Shown here: positions 44,857-64,000 of the stretch, piece after piece
How the letters are laid out: each line of letters begins with the position of its first letter
How positions within the stretch are numbered: the first letter of the stretch is position 1
Source of the DNA: Amyelois transitella
Taxonomy: Eukaryota; Arthropoda; Insecta; Lepidoptera; Pyralidae
Direction: 5' to 3'
NCBI RefSeq assembly: GCF_032362555.1
Contig: NC_083517.1
Location: 4,546,001 to 4,610,000 of the forward strand
DNA: 64,000 bases
Translations under genes and position numbers: made by a program
Notes under the pieces: model-generated
Database searches by the model: none
Told to the model about the DNA's origin: nothing
What the model saw: the letters and a program-made list of their open reading frames with translations, nothing else

Positions 44857-44927
44857 AAATCGTTTCATTGTTCCTAATAACTCGAGTTCTAACTTAACTC
44901 GAGTTATTAGGAACAATGAAACGATTT
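44857..44927. repeat. Perfect hairpin palindrome, 32-bp arms
   Basis: Arms 44857-44888 and 44896-44927 are exactly complementary around a 7-nt CTAACTT loop. It lies between the lipase and helicase genes. Confidence 0.93.
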
Positions 44928-45147
44928 TAATTCATTACCACCGAATGATCAATAGTTTACGCAAAGGGCCATGAAGTGACCTTTGCGTCTCCAAATGAAT
45001 TAATGCTAGAGTAACGCAAACACCTTTCGTTTTTATTAACCTACTAACATTGAAATTCTTATGTGTATAAGTAAATTTTCCTTTGTTGATTGAATTTTGT
45101 TGCAAACGAAAATAAAACATAAACGGAATATCAAATACAAGTTAATA

Positions 45148-45360
45148 GACAATCACGTCTACATTTCCTGCGATGTGGGCAGAGCCAACAGTCTTGCAAA
45201 AACTGAAAGGCCATGCTCAGCTGTATGGTTTAATGATAGAATTGAGATTAAATTGTGGCAGGTTCCCAACCCATCACCTACAAGAATCCCAAGTTTATCA
45301 GGCTTTCCCTTAGCCGCTTTTTACGACATCCATGGGAAAGATATGGAGCGGTCCTGTTCT
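45148..45360 (+). repeat. CATA-family repeat, plus copy
   Basis: Shows GGGCAGAGCCAACAGTCTTG, TTTACGACATCCATGGGAAA and GGAGCGGTCCTGTTC. The (CATA)n start and final CACACGG end are missing. Confidence 0.7.
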
Positions 45361-45414
45361 AAAGATCTGAGAAGTCATACACAAAATTTAGACTTAAAAA
45401 AAAAACTAGCTGTC

Positions 45415-45474
45415 TAATTTCTAGTTAAAAAAATTATAAGGTCCACCCTTATCTATTTTTTTTACTAGAAATTA
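45415..45474. repeat. Imperfect hairpin, ~27-bp arms
   Basis: TAATTTCTAGT on the left pairs with ACTAGAAATTA on the right, and A-rich pairs with T-rich inside. There are a few mismatches. It lies downstream of the helicase gene. Confidence 0.7.
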
Positions 45475-45575
45475 CTTATCACTAAAGGGTATGAAAAATA
45501 GATGTTGGCAGATTCTTCATTTATATTCTTATTCTAGGAAATGTTTAACAAAAATAAATTCTCAATTTCTATAAT

Positions 45576-48500
45576 TTATTTTATACCTCTCACCAGCGCT
45601 CTGTCGACACCTTTGGCAATCCTATTATCTATGATTCTTCTAATATTGGCATTGACACTAGGCAGCTCGCTATTTTTTCTAACAGATTCCTCAATTTTTT
45701 TAACAAGTTGTATTTCTCTCGGCCAAGCTATGAAGTTGGTGACTGAGCAGTTTTGCGGCGAACCAATCCGGCCAGTACGCCCGCAGCGATGTATGTAGTC
45801 CGCGGTGTATAGAGGGAAATCATAATTTATAACGTGTTCAGTCTGAAATATAATAACAGATAAATAAATACAAGGTGTAACAATAGATTCTCAATTGAAA
45901 AGCAACTATTTTGTTGTAAGCTTTTATGTAATGACAATTCCATACACTTCCACTGGAGTCTTTGTAAACCATAATAAAAAAGGCCCCGTCAATGTTTAAG
46001 GGATCTTTGCAAGAGGACTAGGTATGATGATAATGACTCACATTAGTCGTATCCAATCCTCGCGAGGCAATATCGGTACAAGACAACACATTGACTTTCC
46101 CACTTCTGAACTGTTCAAACTTTCCCAGTTTGAGTGGAACCGGCATCTGTCCATTGATATTAATGCATTCTATATTATTCTCATTTAAAAACATGGACAC
46201 AAAGTCACATGTGGCGGTTTTGTTTGAGAATATCATGACAGGGCGTTTGAGGTTGACGTCAGCTTGGACTAGTTTCAATAATTCACCAGGCTTCTGGGCT
46301 TTGCCAATGCGTAGGAATCTGAAATATTATGTCAATTATAAAGAAAAGTCAATGTTTATTGTTGATCCAGGTGTATTATGGCTTCTTTATATTTCAATAA
46401 AACCATGTAAAAGTTAAACACTTGGCTGTTGTATGCTCACATGTTATAAATAATTGAGATTTAAAAAAAATAATTGTTCTTTTTCATTTATTTTGGCAGA
46501 AACAAAAAAGTTACAATTTGAATATAGGTAGTATAGTCATATTAGCGTAGTACATAAATATGTATAACTTTAGGAACATGAGAAAACGGACTAAACAAAC
46601 TCACTTTTGTGGGACATGTGGCAATAACCTATGAATGCTAGAAGTGACAACAGTCTTCAATGACTCGGGATCCACGAAAGAGTTGACGGCCTCAGGTAGC
46701 TCATAGGGCATGGTCGCACTCGCTAAAGTCAATTGGCAGCCATTAGGTATAACTTGGACGTCAACTTTATGATGAATCTGGAAATAAAAATATTTAATGT
46801 AATAGAAACTATACTATTACTTGTGTCATGTAATTCAGGGCACTTTAGAATAGGGCCAATCCATCTGTTTTCCTTGGATAAGAATAGGCCCACATTCATT
46901 ACATCTACCCTCAAATAAATTAGTACATGAAATTTTTTTATAGGTAAGTCTATCTCTCTTTATAGGTAATCTTATACAAGTATTGCATAAACATTTGGAA
47001 GATAATAAATTCAAAATTTTTATTCATTATTATGGGATACTTCATATCACTTAATAATTGTCATATTTTTTGACAATATTGGTTAATGTCAAATAAATTA
47101 CGTAAAACTAAGTTCACTCACGAAAATTGCAAGAACACATTTCTTTTTTACATTTAACCTTGATGAACAAAAATGATTGTAATAATGTTTAAAACAATGT
47201 TACTTATTTTCAGCATTTATATAATTATTATATAAATATATTAAATATATTATTTATATAAATATATAAATTGACCATGCTATTGGAAAAAAAAATCATG
47301 ATTATCTAAGTAGATATAGATAGAATAAGAAGCAAATACTAACAGCAAACTTCTTCAACAAATTCTCTAGCTTGCCAAGAAAGCTGTCATCCAATAGTGT
47401 ATCAGCCTCATCCAGCACCACATGGTGAACATTATTTATCTTATAAATACCGGTCGTCACCAATTTACTGAAAGCTCCCAGGGTAGTGACAAGCATGTCA
47501 CAGTATTCTATGGGTGGATTGATCATTTTCTGCTTGGTTTTACCACCTATTAGGGTGGTTACATTCAAGTTAAGCTCTTGAGCAATGTTTTGCGCTACTT
47601 CTCCAATTTGTGAGGCTGTAAATGTTAATTAATTATAAGGGAAGTACATTTTATATATTAAATTTAATTTAATTTATGTGCCGTGTGGTTCCCGGCACCA
47701 ATAAAACAAAAGAATAGGGGCCCTCCATTCGTTCCCATGGATGTAGTAAAATCAGACTATAAGAGAGACTTATAAACTTGGGATTCTTTGAGGTGATGGG
47801 ACTAGCAACCTGTCATTATTTGAATCTCAATTCTATCATTAAGCAAAATAGCTGAATGTGGCCTAACAGTCTTTCAAGACTGTTGTCTCTGTCTACCCAC
47901 AAGGGATGTGGATGTGATTATATGTATGTATGTAAAAATTTTTAATTCAATATTTAATACTATTTTTATAAGTTAATAATTGTTGTATCATTTCATTTTA
48001 CAACATTGGATGAAAGATTGAATTACTCAAAGTAAGTTATGTGCTGTTTTCAAAGTGTCAGCATACAGAAAAAAATCAATAAACTACACTGCAGCTTTAT
48101 CTTTAAAAAAATTCAACTTCACAATAATTAAAATAAAATTAATCTGCAGAGTAAACTAAATTTTTATTTGTACATCCTCCATTCATTCCCCATTAATATA
48201 ATTGTTACCAAATCAAAAGTGGCTGATGAAAGTACAAGTCCGCATTTGCATAGCAGTTCCAAAATCTCAAGGTATAAGTAGTATACCTACAAAATTTTGC
48301 TAACATTACCTAATTCTCTGCTCGGTGTTATAACAACAGCAAGTGGACTGTTGAAATCCTCTGAAACATGTTGTTTCCACATACAGATATGCTGAAAAAT
48401 TGGCAACAAATATGCCAAAGTCTTGCCACAACCAGTCTCAGCCGTTATAAGAGTATTAAAACCCTTCAATATTGCTGGTATAGCCTTAGCTTGTATCTCA

Positions 48501-48820
48501 GTAGGCAAGGATATTCCTTGATTTGACATAACTTCTATTAGCTCATTTTCAACTCCAATTTCCTCGAAACTCTTTTTATATACTTCTTTTTGTTCCTTTT
48601 TATTAGCATTACCGTATATGATAAAGTAATCTCCTTTAGACTTATCGTGCAACCAACCATGAGACGCAAGTTTTATGCCTTCGAACTTACTATACGTTTG
48701 ACCCTCAAAATGATTGAATTCTGGTCGCTTACACGATATTATAGGCAATTTCTTTTTTGATTGTTGAGCACTGTAATAACGACAATATGACGTCCTTATT
48801 ATTTGTCTTATCTTAGACAT
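45576..48820 (-). CDS. Ddx28: DEAD-box RNA helicase, probably mitochondrial DDX28
   Basis: Five exons on the minus strand: 48820-48310, 47615-47344, 46777-46605, 46318-46042 and 45842-45576. All borders are GT/AG with consistent phase, and the total is 499 codons plus stop. The motifs are Q motif (GISLPTEIQ, 102-110), motif I AETGCGKT (127-134), PSRELA (166-171), DEAD (239-242), SAT (281-283), and motif VI HRCGRTGR (429-436). The basic, Arg/Tyr-rich N-terminus is consistent with a mitochondrial targeting peptide. The C-terminal LVKKIEESVRKNSELP segment resembles the end of DDX28, a helicase needed for mitoribosome large-subunit assembly. Other DEAD-box proteins are less likely because the C-terminal extension is so short. 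Confidence 0.85.
47679..47938 (-). repeat. CATA-family repeat, full-length minus copy in helicase intron 1
   Basis: Begins GTGCCGTGTGGTTCCCGGC and ends in ATTATATGTATGTATG. It is therefore in the sense direction of the host gene reading, inside the intron between exons 1 and 2. Confidence 0.8.
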
Positions 48821-48979
48821 ATTTAAACAAATTTATTTTTATTTGATAGAACGAAACATAACCTAAAAAAGCTACTTATAATAGTGTATGTTGTGTGTCA
48901 ACACTGACACTGTCACGTAGGTCTTATCACAATCTTAAATAGAGATACCTACTATGTGTCTTATACCTATGTGTGTATG

Positions 48980-49200
48980 TGTAGTGTTGCCGATCGATAG
49001 TCCACTCCACTATCGATATCTCAGTTACCGTGAATACCATTGAACTGAACACCTAATAAAACTACCATTCTTACCTACCTCGCCTTGGTCGCCTTCCTTA
49101 CTTCTTGTATCAATATTACAAGCAAACATATCGATACTATCGATTGTAACTTCAAAATTGAGGCTTTAATGCTATCAATAGTATTGATACTATCGATATT
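48980..49200. promoter_or_regulatory. ATCGAT motif cluster upstream of the helicase gene
   Basis: Five ATCGAT cores at about 48992, 49012, 49130, 49138 and 49192, within 160-380 bp upstream of the helicase start codon. The spacing and CTATCGATA context resemble DREF/BEAF-type sites of Drosophila, which are common at housekeeping and mitochondrial-protein promoters. A GTAGTGTTGCC flank is shared in part with the cluster at 12424-12671, so a dispersed element is the alternative. Confidence 0.45.
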
Positions 49201-49361
49201 AGTTCCAATAACATGTGTGGATGTGTGTGTGAGTGCTGTACTCACTAGTCAGGCCCGTTCCATGCAGCGTGCCGTCAATTTAGTCCCACCTAGGCCTGGC
49301 CGACAACGGACAGACTAAGGCTGGGTTAGCTACAAGCTATTCGAAAAATAGATCTTAATAT

Positions 49362-49712
49362 ATGGCAGCATGGATTTCGAAAGGGAATGGGATGTACGGA
49401 TCTGGTCTTTTCATTGCGATGCATAGCCGAAAAGTTTTTGGCCAAGAGCCAAAAGTCTATTGCTCATTCGTAGATCTGGAAAAGGCCTATGACAGAGTTG
49501 AGAGGAATGAATTGTGGTCAGCACTTTCTATGCATGGAGTGAGCAGTCTCTCAATTCGAGCACTGAAATCCTTTTATGAGGATTCTAGTGCTTGTGCCAG
49601 GATAAACGGAGCGCGCACTGTGTGGTTTAAGATTGAGAAAGGCGTTAGGCAAGTGTTCCGTCACTGTGGCTGTTCAACATATTTATGGATATACATCATA
49701 CATATCGCCTGA
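49362..49712 (+). mobile_element. LINE reverse-transcriptase fragment
   Basis: An open stretch encodes an RT core fragment with CSFVDLEKAYDRVERNELW and a FKIEKGVRQ end, matching RT blocks of RTE/Jockey-like LINEs. The frame is lost just after GVRQ, where family members continue with G-C, so a small deletion or shift is likely. It lacks the YxDD box. It sits between two divergent gene starts. Confidence 0.7.
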
Positions 49713-49726
49713 AAAAATAATTCATA

Positions 49727-49798
49727 ATTTATAAGCCTATTCCTTTGTCGCCTTTTACGACATCCATGGGAAAGAGGTGGAGTGGTCCTGTTCTTTTT
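49727..49798 (+). repeat. CATA-family repeat, 3' fragment
   Basis: TTTATAAGCCTATTCC, CTTTTACGACATCCATGGGA and GGTGGAGTGGTCCTGTTC, directly after the LINE fragment. Confidence 0.7.
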
Positions 49799-50002
49799 CA
49801 TTTTGAACATAATATTCCTATGATTTTATAATGTATAAAGGTAGTAGAACCAGTACCAGTACAGTTTATCTTGGCAATAAATGGCACTTCATTTTGGTTA
49901 AACTTGGCGCCATTTCTTCAAAGATCGCTGGCAACATTGGTAGCTAAAACTGATTGACAAATGGTACAAATCTGTCAAGTTTACGTCACACGTCAGTCAA
50001 CC

Positions 50003-50019
50003 GAGAGAGAGAGAGAGAG
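50003..50019. promoter_or_regulatory. GA-repeat upstream of chm
   Basis: An uninterrupted run of about eight GA units 280 bp before the chm start codon. GAGA-factor binding to such tracts is known in Drosophila promoters; here it is inference. Confidence 0.35.
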
Positions 50020-50297
50020 CTTTAAATTTGTTTGGTTCGGTGCTGTTTGGTGTAAAATTTTGTTTTTGTGTAAAACTGTAAACTTCTTATGTTCTCATAA
50101 CGTAATAAAGAGGCCAATACAGATATAAGGGCTCTGTTTATTTTGTGTTCGTTTTACCTATCTAAGGGGCTATTCTCGGTACGTTGATTTTTAAACAACA
50201 GAGGTGTAAGGATAAAATATTCAATGTATCTATTATAAAATTAAAACGTTTAATACAGTATAAATGAGAGCTCATTGAAGAATAACAAGGGATAAAC

Positions 50298-64000
<13,703 letters not shown>

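Overview
This is an AT-rich nuclear segment from an insect, almost certainly a moth or butterfly. The evidence is multi-exon genes with GT/AG introns, a tRNA-headed SINE, a (CATA)n-ended interspersed repeat present in more than a dozen copies, LINE fragments, a mariner, and a Ty3/gypsy element of the Kabuki/CsRn1 type. No prokaryotic gene organisation is present.

Layout. An intronless arrestin-domain gene (268-1335, +) is followed by about 14 kb of repeat-rich intergenic DNA with LINE, SINE and MITE remnants. A metabotropic GABA-B receptor gene (15169-40914, +) follows. I assembled it from 16 exons whose splice phases all agree, giving 1325 codons plus stop; the long N-terminal extension and total length point to the insect-type subunit 3. 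Its intron 13 carries a complete, young LTR retrotransposon (34416-39117) with 191-bp LTRs that look identical and a 5-bp target duplication. An intronless acid-lipase-like gene (43262-44584, +) comes next. A five-exon DEAD-box helicase resembling mitochondrial DDX28 (48820 down to 45576, -) then stands head to head with the MYST acetyltransferase gene chameau/KAT7 (50298 to beyond the right edge, +), of which nine exons are visible. The last chm intron seen holds a mariner transposon with one frameshift and a degenerate ~100-bp tandem repeat.

The genes form no pathway or operon; they are ordinary neighbours on an insect chromosome. The most unusual signals are structural. There is a set of unrelated perfect hairpin palindromes (15-36-bp arms, 4-9-nt loops), one of them abutting a chm splice donor. 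There are decayed duplicate exons beside live exons of the GABA-B receptor and of chm, the latter pair separated by a THAP-domain transposon. The LTR element has a GGGAAAC slippery heptamer directly before the gag stop and a small extra ORF (38658-38894) with a myristoylation-type N-terminus and one membrane segment. Two ATCGAT-motif clusters also stand out.
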